From Nitrospinaceae bacterium (GTDB taxonomy: Bacteria; Nitrospinota; Nitrospinia; Nitrospinales; VA-1), in contig JAJDBA010000109.1 of assembly GCA_029261675.1 (NCBI GenBank), positions 1 through 5,099 of the forward strand: a DNA stretch of 5,099 nt, written 5' to 3'. The notes beneath the pieces were generated by a model that worked only from the letters and a program-made list of their open reading frames with translations, searched no databases and was not told the origin of the DNA. Of the stretch, positions 1-5,099 are shown piece after piece (within the stretch, counting starts at the first letter, position 1; each line of letters opens with the position of its first letter). The position numbers and the translations under genes were made by a program.

Positions 1-930
1 ACCTTGGGAGCTTTGGGGTGTATCGACACTTTGTTGACAGCCGTTATTGTAGATAAAATTACTGAAACCAAACATCAGAGTAATCAGGAACTCATTGGGC
101 AAGGGCTGGGAAATATTGCTTCTGGGCTCTTCGGAGGTTTACCCGGCGCAGGAACCACTATGTCTTCCATTGTCAATGTGAAAGCGGGAGGGCGCACTCG
201 TCTATCTGGCATCGTGTCCAGTATTTTTCTTTTAGCGGTGTTGCTGGGTCTCGGAACCTATGCACAGTATATTCCCATCCCTGTTCTGGCGGCTATTCTA
301 CTATCGGTTGGCATGGACATCATTGATTATAACGGACTCAAAGAAGTGATTAAGGTGGAACTTTCCGAAGGAGGTATCCTTATTATCGTATTGCTGATGA
401 CCGTGTTTGTCGATTTAATTGCGGCTGTAGGAACGGGAATGACTTTGTCTGTCTTCGTCTTCATGAAGAAAATGAGTGCTATTGGAGAGGATACTATCTC
501 TTTATTTCCAATCCGGGATCTTAAAATCAGAAAACCATGTGACATGCAAGACGAGTTCATATTGCCTGCGGAGTATCTCGATAAGGTATATATTAAATCT
601 TTTTCAGGCCCGATCTTTTTTGGATTTTCTCAATATATCATTGATAACCTCAAGAAATTACCATCACTGGATAGCATTATTTTTGAGATGGATCGCGTTC
701 CGTATCTTGATCAGTCAGCGGCTCATGCTCTTGAACTTGTATTTGAATATTTAAAGAAAAATAACATCAAGGTATTCCTGGCTCAAGTAAATGAAGGCCC
801 ACTCAACTTATTGCGCGCCGTTGACATAGTTCCAAGAATTATTCCAGAAGAGCATATCTTTGGCGATATTTTTAACTGCCTTCAGCAAATAGAAGAAGAT
901 TTTGTATTAAAAAAAACCGAGAAAATGTGA
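1..930 (+). CDS. SulP-family anion transporter with C-terminal STAS domain (5'-truncated by window edge)
   Basis: This is the C-terminal part of an inner-membrane SulP (SLC26-like) secondary anion transporter. The frame is open from base 1, so the true start lies outside the window. By family length (about 550-570 residues) some 250 N-terminal residues are missing. Numbering codons from base 1, the piece opens in the conserved core GCIDTLLTA, continues with SNQELIGQGLGN and GLFGGLPGAGTTM, then has hydrophobic segments near 68-105 and 122-155. A cytoplasmic STAS domain follows at about 187-300, with the signature VPYLDQSAAHALE. Its Ser239 falls where anti-sigma-factor antagonists carry the phosphorylated Ser. 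Asp9 and Thr13 match, from memory, the sodium-site pair of the cyanobacterial bicarbonate transporter BicA. Substrate is therefore bicarbonate, sulfate or a dicarboxylate; the sequence alone does not decide. The GAF-protein gene follows after 41 bp on the same strand and is probably co-transcribed. An A8 run at 909-916 precedes the stop. The family call is firm, the substrate is not. Confidence 0.93.
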   Translation, partial: TLGALGCIDTLLTAVIVDKITETKHQSNQELIGQGLGNIASGLFGGLPGAGTTMSSIVNVKAGGRTRLSGIVSSIFLLAVLLGLGTYAQYIPIPVLAAILLSVGMDIIDYNGLKEVIKVELSEGGILIIVLLMTVFVDLIAAVGTGMTLSVFVFMKKMSAIGEDTISLFPIRDLKIRKPCDMQDEFILPAEYLDKVYIKSFSGPIFFGFSQYIIDNLKKLPSLDSIIFEMDRVPYLDQSAAHALELVFEYLKKNNIKVFLAQVNEGPLNLLRAVDIVPRIIPEEHIFGDIFNCLQQIEEDFVLKKTEKM

Positions 931-955
931 CCTGTTTAAAAACTGAACCATAAAC

Positions 956-962
956 GGATAGG
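956..962 (+). promoter_or_regulatory. Weak ribosome binding site of the GAF-protein gene
   Basis: GGATAGG lies nine bases before the ATG at 972. It is a purine-rich but imperfect Shine-Dalgarno match and is the only candidate in the 41-bp gap after the transporter. No convincing promoter is visible in that gap, which favours transcription from upstream of the transporter gene. Confidence 0.45.
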
Positions 963-971
963 CCCTGATAT

Positions 972-1991
972 ATGAATAAAACTTTTTTAAACTTATTTTC
1001 CTCTAAACCTTACGCCAGCTATGTTATCGCGATGGTTGCCTGTGCTCTGGTTATATCCTTTATTGATAGCCAATTGCCTCAAGGTGTATCTGTAGGCGAG
1101 GCTTATGCGATTTTAGCTTTGATTGGCCTCATGGCCAAAGATAGCCGACTAATTACTATCGGTGCTACAGTTGGAACCGTTCTGACTTTGGAAGGGCTTT
1201 ATATTTCAGAGCACGGTGCCGCTTTATGGATTGTCTGGACTAATCGATTGTTGGCCATTTTTATTATTTGGGTGGTTGCCATATTTTCACTAGCCCAAGT
1301 ACAGTTTTTCAAAGAGCAAGAGGAGTCAGAAAAAATTAAAGAAGCTTACAAGCTCTTAAAAAAAGAAACGACCTATTCATCATTACTTAAAGACATTGCA
1401 ATACTATCCAACTCGTCTGATCCGGTTGAAGAAGTATTAAAACAAGCGATGCATAAAATCTGTCATTTTAAAGGCTGGCCTGTTGCTCATGTTTATATAA
1501 AGAAGGGGAATGAAGATTTACTCCGATCCAGTAAACTTTGGGTCCTTGAAGACTGGGAAGGTTTTAAGGAATTTAAAGGTGAAACAGAAGCTACAGATTT
1601 TCGTCCAGGCATAGGCTTGCCAGGAAGAGTGCTTGCCGAGCAAAAAAGTTCAGCGATCAAAGACTTAAAAAAAGATTCCAATTTTCCGCGTATTAATATT
1701 GCTCATAAAAATGGTCTTCAATCTGGATTTGCATTTCCTGTTTTTATTGGTCCAAAAATCATTGCTGTCATGGAATTCTATAGTAGAGAGTTGCTTGTAG
1801 AAGACCACAAACTGACCGAGTTCACCGAAACACTCGGCCTTCTATTGGGTCGGCCCTTTGAACGCGATCATGCCGGATTGAGAAAAGAAGAATATGAAGA
1901 ACATTTAAGACGGCTTTATACCCGCATGAAAGCTGTTAGAGAAGACGAGGACAGCTTGGGAGGCTCAGATATTCATAATAAACTCCAGTGA
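972..1991 (+). CDS. Membrane-anchored GAF-domain protein resembling a truncated sensor histidine kinase
   Basis: A 339-residue putative inner-membrane sensor. Hydrophobic segments at about 15-31, 45-54, 59-76 and 85-108 form an N-terminal membrane domain. A charged, helix-prone linker follows at about 112-135. A GAF domain then spans about 136-296, with PGIGLPGRV at 212-220, SNFPR at 236-240 and FAFPVFIGPKIIAVMEFYS at 253-271. GAF domains bind small ligands or cofactors; no ligand can be named here. The tail (310-339) reads EEHLRRLYTRMKAVREDE...DIHNKLQ. It aligns without gaps to my recollection of the start of the HisKA_3 dimerisation domain (LRRLxxRLQxVREEERxxIAREIHDELGQ), and His335 falls on the phospho-acceptor. 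The protein stops there, and no HATPase domain can fit in the 152 bp before the opposing porin gene. It may be a decayed kinase or a genuine kinase-like sensor without catalysis. The start is the ATG at 972, with a weak GGATAGG ribosome site at 956-962. It follows the SulP gene after 41 bp, suggesting an operon and possibly a sensor for the transported anion (inference). Confidence 0.85.
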   Translation: MNKTFLNLFSSKPYASYVIAMVACALVISFIDSQLPQGVSVGEAYAILALIGLMAKDSRLITIGATVGTVLTLEGLYISEHGAALWIVWTNRLLAIFIIWVVAIFSLAQVQFFKEQEESEKIKEAYKLLKKETTYSSLLKDIAILSNSSDPVEEVLKQAMHKICHFKGWPVAHVYIKKGNEDLLRSSKLWVLEDWEGFKEFKGETEATDFRPGIGLPGRVLAEQKSSAIKDLKKDSNFPRINIAHKNGLQSGFAFPVFIGPKIIAVMEFYSRELLVEDHKLTEFTETLGLLLGRPFERDHAGLRKEEYEEHLRRLYTRMKAVREDEDSLGGSDIHNKLQ

Positions 1992-2007
1992 AGATTGTAT
2001 GGAGTTT
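1980..2007 (+). terminator. Weak 7-bp inverted repeat spanning the GAF-gene stop codon
   Basis: AAACTCC (1980-1986) and GGAGTTT (2001-2007) can pair around a 14-base loop that contains the stop codon. Only one more T follows the stem, and then AAAACCC. This is a poor intrinsic terminator by itself. It is listed because it is the only stem immediately behind the + strand transcription unit other than the stronger hairpin at 2105-2129. Confidence 0.2.
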
Positions 2008-2104
2008 TAAAACCCATATTCTCTTCCCAGAAATCTAGAAGGTATAAGTTTTCGTGGAGGTAGTGTGAGCTGAATCGGGCTAGGAGTGTTTATAGAGAAG
2101 GGGC

Positions 2105-2129
2105 TCTCCGGAGCAGGTAGCTCCGGAGA
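2105..2129. terminator. Strong GC-rich hairpin between convergent genes, probable terminator
   Basis: TCTCCGGAGC (2105-2114) and GCTCCGGAGA (2120-2129) are perfect reverse complements around a 5-base loop, giving a 10-bp stem. It lies 14 bases after the porin stop codon on the - strand and 113 bases after the GAF-protein stop on the + strand, where a shared terminator of convergent genes would be expected. Neither side has a clean T run. Reading the - strand, the stem is followed by the pyrimidine-rich GCCCCTTCTCT; reading the + strand, by ATTAAAAG. It fits porin transcripts better than the + strand unit, and may work as a 3'-end stabilising stem rather than a classical terminator. Confidence 0.55.
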
Positions 2130-2143
2130 ATTAAAAGCCGTCA

Positions 2144-3292
2144 CTAAAAATAGAACAATGCGTTAAATGCAAGGGTGTCTTGAGTAGAGGACATTCCTGC
2201 ACCATCTCTGTTTGAAAAAACAAAATGATCTGACTCATCGTGTCGATACTCCGCACGAACAACCATGTTGCTATTGATTCTGACTTCTGGTGTGAGCGAC
2301 ATGGCCCATAACTTTTGCCTTGATCCAGAGCGAGCTCCATCTTGATCATGAAATACCTGACCGCGATAATTTAAAGAGAGCCAGTTATTGACATCATATC
2401 GAACGATTCCAGAAAATCCCCACCATGTATGATCCCCGGTATTGGGTCCCGTGGCATCATCTTCAAAGCCGTAAACCGCATTCATATTCAATAACAGTTT
2501 ATCGCTGAGGCTGACTTCGATGACTGTATCGAAAAAATTTCTGAGTTCGTCTGCATTATTAGGCACGCCGGTTTGTGGTTCAGCGGAGCCAAAATAATTT
2601 AAATAAACAACCGCCGACTCACATACCGCCCATGAGATTTGTCCTCCAAACCCCTTTGAATCGTTCGTGTCGGTGGTGGTGTCATGACCGTTGGAAAGTA
2701 TGCCTAAAAGACCCACCGTGTCACTCAATTGGTATTGCATGCGAATTCCGTTATGAGTGAATGGCCCTAGAAAAAATAGGAAAGACCTGGAAAAATTATA
2801 ATTGAATCCATCATATCCGTCCATGACTTCTGAACCGATATTTGTGCCGAATTTTCCGACATCGATCAACAGTCCTTTTCCGATGGGAGCGTTGTATTGA
2901 ACGTACGCAATCTGTAAATCAAAATCATCATCGCTGACATCGACTCCACCAACATTAGGCCCACCAACTTTATTTGCTTGGGGTCCGCTGAAACCGTAAG
3001 TTATGTCTGTACGGAATCCGACATCTCCTTTTTCAGTAGCATCTCTTTTAAGAACAAGTTCCGCAACGTCAAATTTGAAAGTGTTTGCGTCAAAGTCATA
3101 AACGCGTAGGGCGTTTTGTCTTGTTCCTGTCGGATTTGCAAAGTTTTGAGAATAGGATGAAGATGCAAAACCATGCACTTCAATATCTTTTATCAATTCC
3201 AAAGCTGAATCTGCATAAGCTGTGCTCACGAGTCCAAGCATAATGGCACTGGAAATAATGCCATCAATTAATAACTTTCTCATTTTGTGCAT
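2144..3292 (-). CDS. Outer-membrane beta-barrel porin, OmpL-like/BBP2 type
   Basis: A 382-residue putative outer-membrane porin, probably a channel for small solutes; specificity is not visible. The N-terminus MHKMRKLLID, then a hydrophobic stretch ending AYA, is a Sec signal peptide with likely cleavage after Ala27. The mature chain alternates short aromatic/hydrophobic strands with Asp/Gly/Asn-rich loops. Motifs such as IEVHGFASSSYSQNF, FDVAELVLKR, VGFRTDITYG, LLIDVGKFGTNIGSEVMDG and VVRAEYRHDESDH resemble the BBP2 porins (Pfam family from memory). The chain ends ALFYF, the C-terminal aromatic signal for barrel assembly. The ATG at 3292 is chosen because AAAGGGG sits five bases upstream. 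A TTG five codons earlier would overlap that ribosome site, and an ATG at 3283 is spaced too far from it. The gene lies 137 bp downstream of amtB on the same strand and may be read through from it or from its own promoter near 3364-3391. The outer-membrane barrel call is strong and the subfamily moderate. Confidence 0.88.
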   Translation of the reverse strand: MHKMRKLLIDGIISSAIMLGLVSTAYADSALELIKDIEVHGFASSSYSQNFANPTGTRQNALRVYDFDANTFKFDVAELVLKRDATEKGDVGFRTDITYGFSGPQANKVGGPNVGGVDVSDDDFDLQIAYVQYNAPIGKGLLIDVGKFGTNIGSEVMDGYDGFNYNFSRSFLFFLGPFTHNGIRMQYQLSDTVGLLGILSNGHDTTTDTNDSKGFGGQISWAVCESAVVYLNYFGSAEPQTGVPNNADELRNFFDTVIEVSLSDKLLLNMNAVYGFEDDATGPNTGDHTWWGFSGIVRYDVNNWLSLNYRGQVFHDQDGARSGSRQKLWAMSLTPEVRINSNMVVRAEYRHDESDHFVFSNRDGAGMSSTQDTLAFNALFYF

Positions 3293-3297
3293 AACTG

Positions 3298-3304
3298 CCC
3301 CTTT
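3298..3304 (-). promoter_or_regulatory. Ribosome binding site of the porin gene (decides the start)
   Basis: On the - strand AAAGGGG is followed by the five-base spacer CAGTT and then the ATG at 3292. This spacing makes 3292 the best start. The in-frame TTG at 3307 lies against the site and would extend the protein by five residues before an otherwise good signal peptide. Confidence 0.7.
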
Positions 3305-3363
3305 CAAAAGACTAAAAGCCCTTTAAATTAAAAAAACTTGATTGATTGGTAATAGATGTGCAT

Positions 3364-3391
3364 ATTCTACTTAAAATAACCTTGGAAGCAA
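3364..3391 (-). promoter_or_regulatory. Candidate sigma-70 promoter for the porin gene
   Basis: On the - strand TTGCTT (3391-3386) is followed after 16 bases by TAGAAT (3369-3364). The -10 matches five of six consensus positions and the -35 three of six. It lies in the 137-bp gap between amtB and the porin, about 70 bp before the porin ATG, and would allow the porin to be expressed independently of amtB. The surrounding DNA is AT-rich, so chance matches are likely; this is only a candidate. Confidence 0.35.
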
Positions 3392-3429
3392 TAGCTTATT
3401 TTTTAATCAATTAATTGTTTAATTTTTGA

Positions 3430-4752
3430 TCAAATAATATAACCACGCTCACCGTGTTGCGAGAGATCCAGGCCTTCACTTTCCTCGTCATCAGTGACTC
3501 TGAGACCCATAACTCCATCGAGGACTTTGAGAATGATAAAGCTGATGATCCCTGTATAGACCATAGTTGCGCCGACACCGAGGATTTGTACAGTAATCTG
3601 GCCGCCGATACTGGTGATATCTCCGCCGAAACCGGCACCTCCCAGAGACTCTGCGCAGAACACACCGGTTAAAATGGCACCGATGATTCCACCCACTGCG
3701 TGGATTCCGAAAACGTCCAGGGAATCGTCGTAACCCATGGCACGTTTGAGCGATGTTGATGTGATGAAACAACCTGCGCCTGACGCAAGACCTATTGCGA
3801 TAGCCCCCATTGGGCCAACCGCTCCAGCGGCAGGGGTAATAGCGACTAGACCCGCAACCGCACCAGAAGCAATTCCCAACACGCTTGGTTTGCCGTGTTT
3901 GACCCATTCGATGAACATCCAACTCAAAGCGGCAGCTGCGGTGGCAACCTGTGTCACGGCCATGGCCATTCCTGCGACTCCATCGGCTGCCAGTTCACTG
4001 CCTGCATTGAATCCGAACCACCCGACCCAGAGCATGGAAGCCCCCATCAGGGTGTAACCGAGGTTGTGTGGTGGCATAGCGGTGGTCGGATAACCCTTAC
4101 GTTTACCTAAAACGATAGCCGCGACCAGACCTGCAATACCAGCATTAATGTGTACAACCGTACCTCCAGCAAAATCGAGGATTCCTTTATTGCCGAGCCA
4201 GCCACCGCCGCCCCAGACCCAATGACAAATAGGGGCGTAAACAATTGTCATCCATATTGTCATGAAGATCAGCATCGCCGAAAACTTCATTCGTTCGGCA
4301 AAGGCTCCTACCATTAAAGCAGGGGTGATAATGGCGAAGGTCATCTGGAAAGTCATAAACACGGTTTCTGGGATGGTGCCACTGAGTGAATCAACACCCA
4401 CACCCGCGAGAAACATTTTGCTCAATCCGCCCCAGAAGGGGCCATCACCGCCAAATGCGATGCTGTAGGCGTATAAAACCCATAGTAGTGTCATGAGTGA
4501 GGTTATGGCAAAGCACTGCATGAGTACAGATAATATGTTTTTGCTGCGCACCATGCCCCCATAAAATAATGAAAGCCCGGGTATGGTCATAAATAGAACC
4601 AAGGCTGTAGCTGTCAGCATCCAAGCGGTATCACCTGAGCTTAAAACAGGTGTTTCTCCGGCCAGTGCTATAGAAGGAAATATACCGACGCATATTAAAG
4701 CCATGATTGCCCAAGGTTTTTTAGGCCTATGATCCGGAATTTTGATTTTCAT
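3430..4752 (-). CDS. amtB: AmtB-type ammonium channel/transporter
   Basis: A 440-residue inner-membrane ammonium transporter that conducts ammonium/ammonia as a trimer, of ordinary length for the family. The N-terminus PKKPWAIMALI...SIALA looks like a cleavable signal peptide (cut after Ala31), as in E. coli AmtB. Eleven membrane segments are expected after it. Signatures include PGLSLFYGGMVRSKN (58-72), AFAERMKFSA (150-159), LDFAGGTVVHINAG (192-205) and GWFGFNAGS (244-252). Mapped to mature E. coli AmtB numbering, the key residues are retained: Asp193 (D160), His201 and His351 (twin pore histidines H168 and H318), Phe139 and Phe248 (Phe gate F107 and F215), Trp180 (W148) and Ser252 (S219). 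The C-terminal tail GLRVTDDEESEGLDLSQHGERGY (416-438) is the conserved cytoplasmic segment through which PII proteins block the channel. A GGAG ribosome site lies ten bases before the ATG. A sigma-54-like promoter lies at 4845-4830. The porin gene follows on the same strand; no glnK/glnB lies in the window. Confidence 0.97.
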   Translation of the reverse strand: MKIKIPDHRPKKPWAIMALICVGIFPSIALAGETPVLSSGDTAWMLTATALVLFMTIPGLSLFYGGMVRSKNILSVLMQCFAITSLMTLLWVLYAYSIAFGGDGPFWGGLSKMFLAGVGVDSLSGTIPETVFMTFQMTFAIITPALMVGAFAERMKFSAMLIFMTIWMTIVYAPICHWVWGGGGWLGNKGILDFAGGTVVHINAGIAGLVAAIVLGKRKGYPTTAMPPHNLGYTLMGASMLWVGWFGFNAGSELAADGVAGMAMAVTQVATAAAALSWMFIEWVKHGKPSVLGIASGAVAGLVAITPAAGAVGPMGAIAIGLASGAGCFITSTSLKRAMGYDDSLDVFGIHAVGGIIGAILTGVFCAESLGGAGFGGDITSIGGQITVQILGVGATMVYTGIISFIILKVLDGVMGLRVTDDEESEGLDLSQHGERGYII

Positions 4753-4762
4753 AAAACCCGTG

Positions 4763-4766
4763 CTCC
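4763..4766 (-). promoter_or_regulatory. Ribosome binding site of amtB
   Basis: GGAG on the - strand, ten bases before the ATG at 4752. The spacing is slightly long but the motif is the best one upstream. The encoded N-terminus (a basic stretch, then a hydrophobic core ending ALA) supports this start. Confidence 0.5.
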
Positions 4767-4802
4767 AAGTGAAGTAAGTACATGTTAGAAATTTTAATCA
4801 AG

Positions 4803-4822
4803 CCAAAGGCCTTTTACTTTGG
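4803..4822. repeat. Small dyad in the amtB leader
   Basis: CCAAAG (4803-4808) and CTTTGG (4817-4822) form an inverted repeat with eight bases between, overlapping the perfect palindrome AAAGGCCTTT (4805-4814). It lies where transcription from the sigma-54-like site at 4845-4830 would begin (about base 4819). It could be an operator or a 5'-UTR stem. Its function is unknown. Confidence 0.35.
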
Positions 4823-4829
4823 AGTAGAT

Positions 4830-4845
4830 TTCAATTCCTGTACCA
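4830..4845 (-). promoter_or_regulatory. Candidate sigma-54 (RpoN) promoter of amtB
   Basis: On the - strand TGGTACAGGAATTGAA matches the sigma-54 pattern TGGYACRNNNNTTGCW in the whole -24 element and the spacing, with GG and the -12 dinucleotide exactly ten bases apart. The one deviation is GA in place of the nearly invariant GC at -12. A start near base 4819 would leave a leader of about 67 bases. amtB is a classical NtrC/sigma-54 target in proteobacteria, which raises the prior, but the -12 mismatch is serious. Confidence 0.4.
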
Positions 4846-4854
4846 AGTTAATGG

Positions 4855-5080
4855 TTTGACGAAAAAACCTTTGCGAATATATGTAATTTCCTAAAAAACA
4901 ATAAGTTAAGTGGAAAATTTTTCTCAATAAGGTAGAATAAGGTGCCGATAAGGTATCTAGAGTTGCTTAGTTTAAAATCAATCCTTCTCAATTTTTTCAA
5001 CAAAATGTATCATATTATTTGAAATTAGGATGTTGATTTAGTTGGGTGGAAGAGGGGAGTTAGACTGTTTTTTCGTCAAA
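4855..5080. repeat. Perfect 14-bp inverted repeat bracketing 226 bp
   Basis: TTTGACGAAAAAAC at 4855-4868 has its exact reverse complement GTTTTTTCGTCAAA at 5067-5080, with 198 bp between. The ends face inward like the terminal repeats of a small non-autonomous element (MITE). No exact target-site duplication is visible: the left flank reads TTAATGG and the right flank ATTATGA. Paired binding sites are an alternative. The repeat itself is certain; its nature is not. Confidence 0.6.
4927..4954. repeat. Three helically phased ATAAGGT direct repeats
   Basis: ATAAGGT occurs at 4927-4933, 4937-4943 and 4948-4954, with start-to-start distances of 10 and 11 bp, about one helical turn each. The first two share an extra 5' A. 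A looser copy, ATAAGTT, lies at 4901-4907. Such spacing is typical of tandem direct-repeat operators, for example those bound by OmpR/PhoB-type response regulators. The site is about 80-125 bp upstream of the sigma-54-like promoter of amtB. Confidence 0.5.
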
Positions 5081-5099
5081 ATTATGACCGAAGGGAATA

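Larger units (their letters stand above)
4753..5099. other. AT-rich non-coding region upstream of amtB
   Basis: No credible gene lies in these 347 bp on either strand. The region holds the amtB ribosome site, the sigma-54-like site, the dyad at 4803-4822, a perfect 14-bp inverted repeat (4855-4868 with 5067-5080) and three phased ATAAGGT repeats (4927-4954). An ATG at 5084 is open to the right edge (MTEGN...), but has no good ribosome site and too little sequence to call a gene. Confidence 0.7.

Noticed and set aside
4..6. TTG as the start of the SulP gene
   Set aside because: The frame is open to the window edge, and the protein begins in the middle of the conserved SulP core, so the gene starts outside the window.
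476..754. 92-residue open frame on the + strand
   Set aside because: It overlaps the well-supported SulP/STAS frame and shows no recognisable features.
3293..3307. TTG at 3307 as the porin start
   Set aside because: It lies against the AAAGGGG ribosome site, whose five-base spacing fits the ATG at 3292; the signal peptide is complete from 3292.
3400..3436. AT-rich palindromic stretch after amtB (CAATTAATTG) as a terminator
   Set aside because: The stem would have no G-C core; in such AT-rich DNA the palindrome is weak evidence.
3491..3922. 143-residue Arg-rich open frame on the - strand
   Set aside because: It is an out-of-frame shadow inside amtB with low-complexity Arg/Cys-rich composition and no domain.
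3737..4057. 106-residue open frame on the + strand
   Set aside because: It is antisense to amtB; the Ala/Pro-rich composition comes from the reverse complement of Gly/Ala-rich membrane segments.
4856..4887. Rightward sigma-70 promoter, TTGACG with TATGTA or TGTAAT
   Set aside because: The -35 is good, but the -10 candidates are poor at acceptable spacing, and no gene is visible downstream before the window ends.
4951..4967. Rightward sigma-54-like sequence AGGTATC...TTGCT
   Set aside because: The GG and GC are 11 bases apart instead of 10, and the -24 element deviates from consensus.
5084..5099. Start of a rightward gene at ATG 5084
   Set aside because: Only five codons are visible and there is no well-placed ribosome site.
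1..5099. CRISPR arrays, tRNA or rRNA genes, transposase genes
   Set aside because: No repeat-spacer pattern, clover-leaf signature, rRNA sequence or transposase motif was seen on either strand.

Overview
This is a gene-dense bacterial window with two complete genes, one near-complete pair partner and one gene cut by the window edge. Reading left to right, the + strand carries the 3' part of a SulP-family anion transporter with its STAS domain (bases 1-930). A membrane-anchored GAF-domain protein follows (972-1991). The - strand carries, in transcription order from the right, an AmtB ammonium channel (4752-3430) and an outer-membrane beta-barrel porin of the OmpL-like/BBP2 type (3292-2144). 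The two pairs converge on a 152-bp gap holding a strong GC-rich hairpin. The rightmost 347 bp (4753-5099) is non-coding, AT-rich and unusually structured.

The organism is a Gram-negative, diderm bacterium: the porin has a signal peptide and ends in the C-terminal aromatic residue expected of an outer-membrane barrel. The BBP2 porin, the PII-responsive AmtB and the SulP transporter next to a kinase-like GAF protein would suit an aquatic or marine, nutrient-scavenging bacterium. A Nitrospinota or proteobacterial source is my guess from the general look of the proteins. The window contains no taxonomic marker, so this is weak.

The AmtB/porin pair plausibly forms an ammonium acquisition module: a porin lets small solutes into the periplasm and AmtB takes ammonium across the inner membrane. 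AmtB keeps its conduction residues and the C-terminal segment that PII proteins (GlnK) recognise, but no glnK lies in the window. The SulP/GAF pair is separated by 41 bp and looks co-transcribed. The transporter keeps an Asp/Thr pair at the position I recall as the sodium site of BicA-type bicarbonate transporters, so bicarbonate or sulfate-like anion uptake are both possible.

No obviously new multi-gene system is present. The most unusual signals are in the DNA upstream of amtB: a perfect 14-bp inverted repeat bracketing 226 bp, three copies of ATAAGGT at 10- and 11-bp spacing inside it, and a sigma-54-like promoter just downstream. A fourth is the GAF protein, which reads like a histidine kinase that stops at its H-box.
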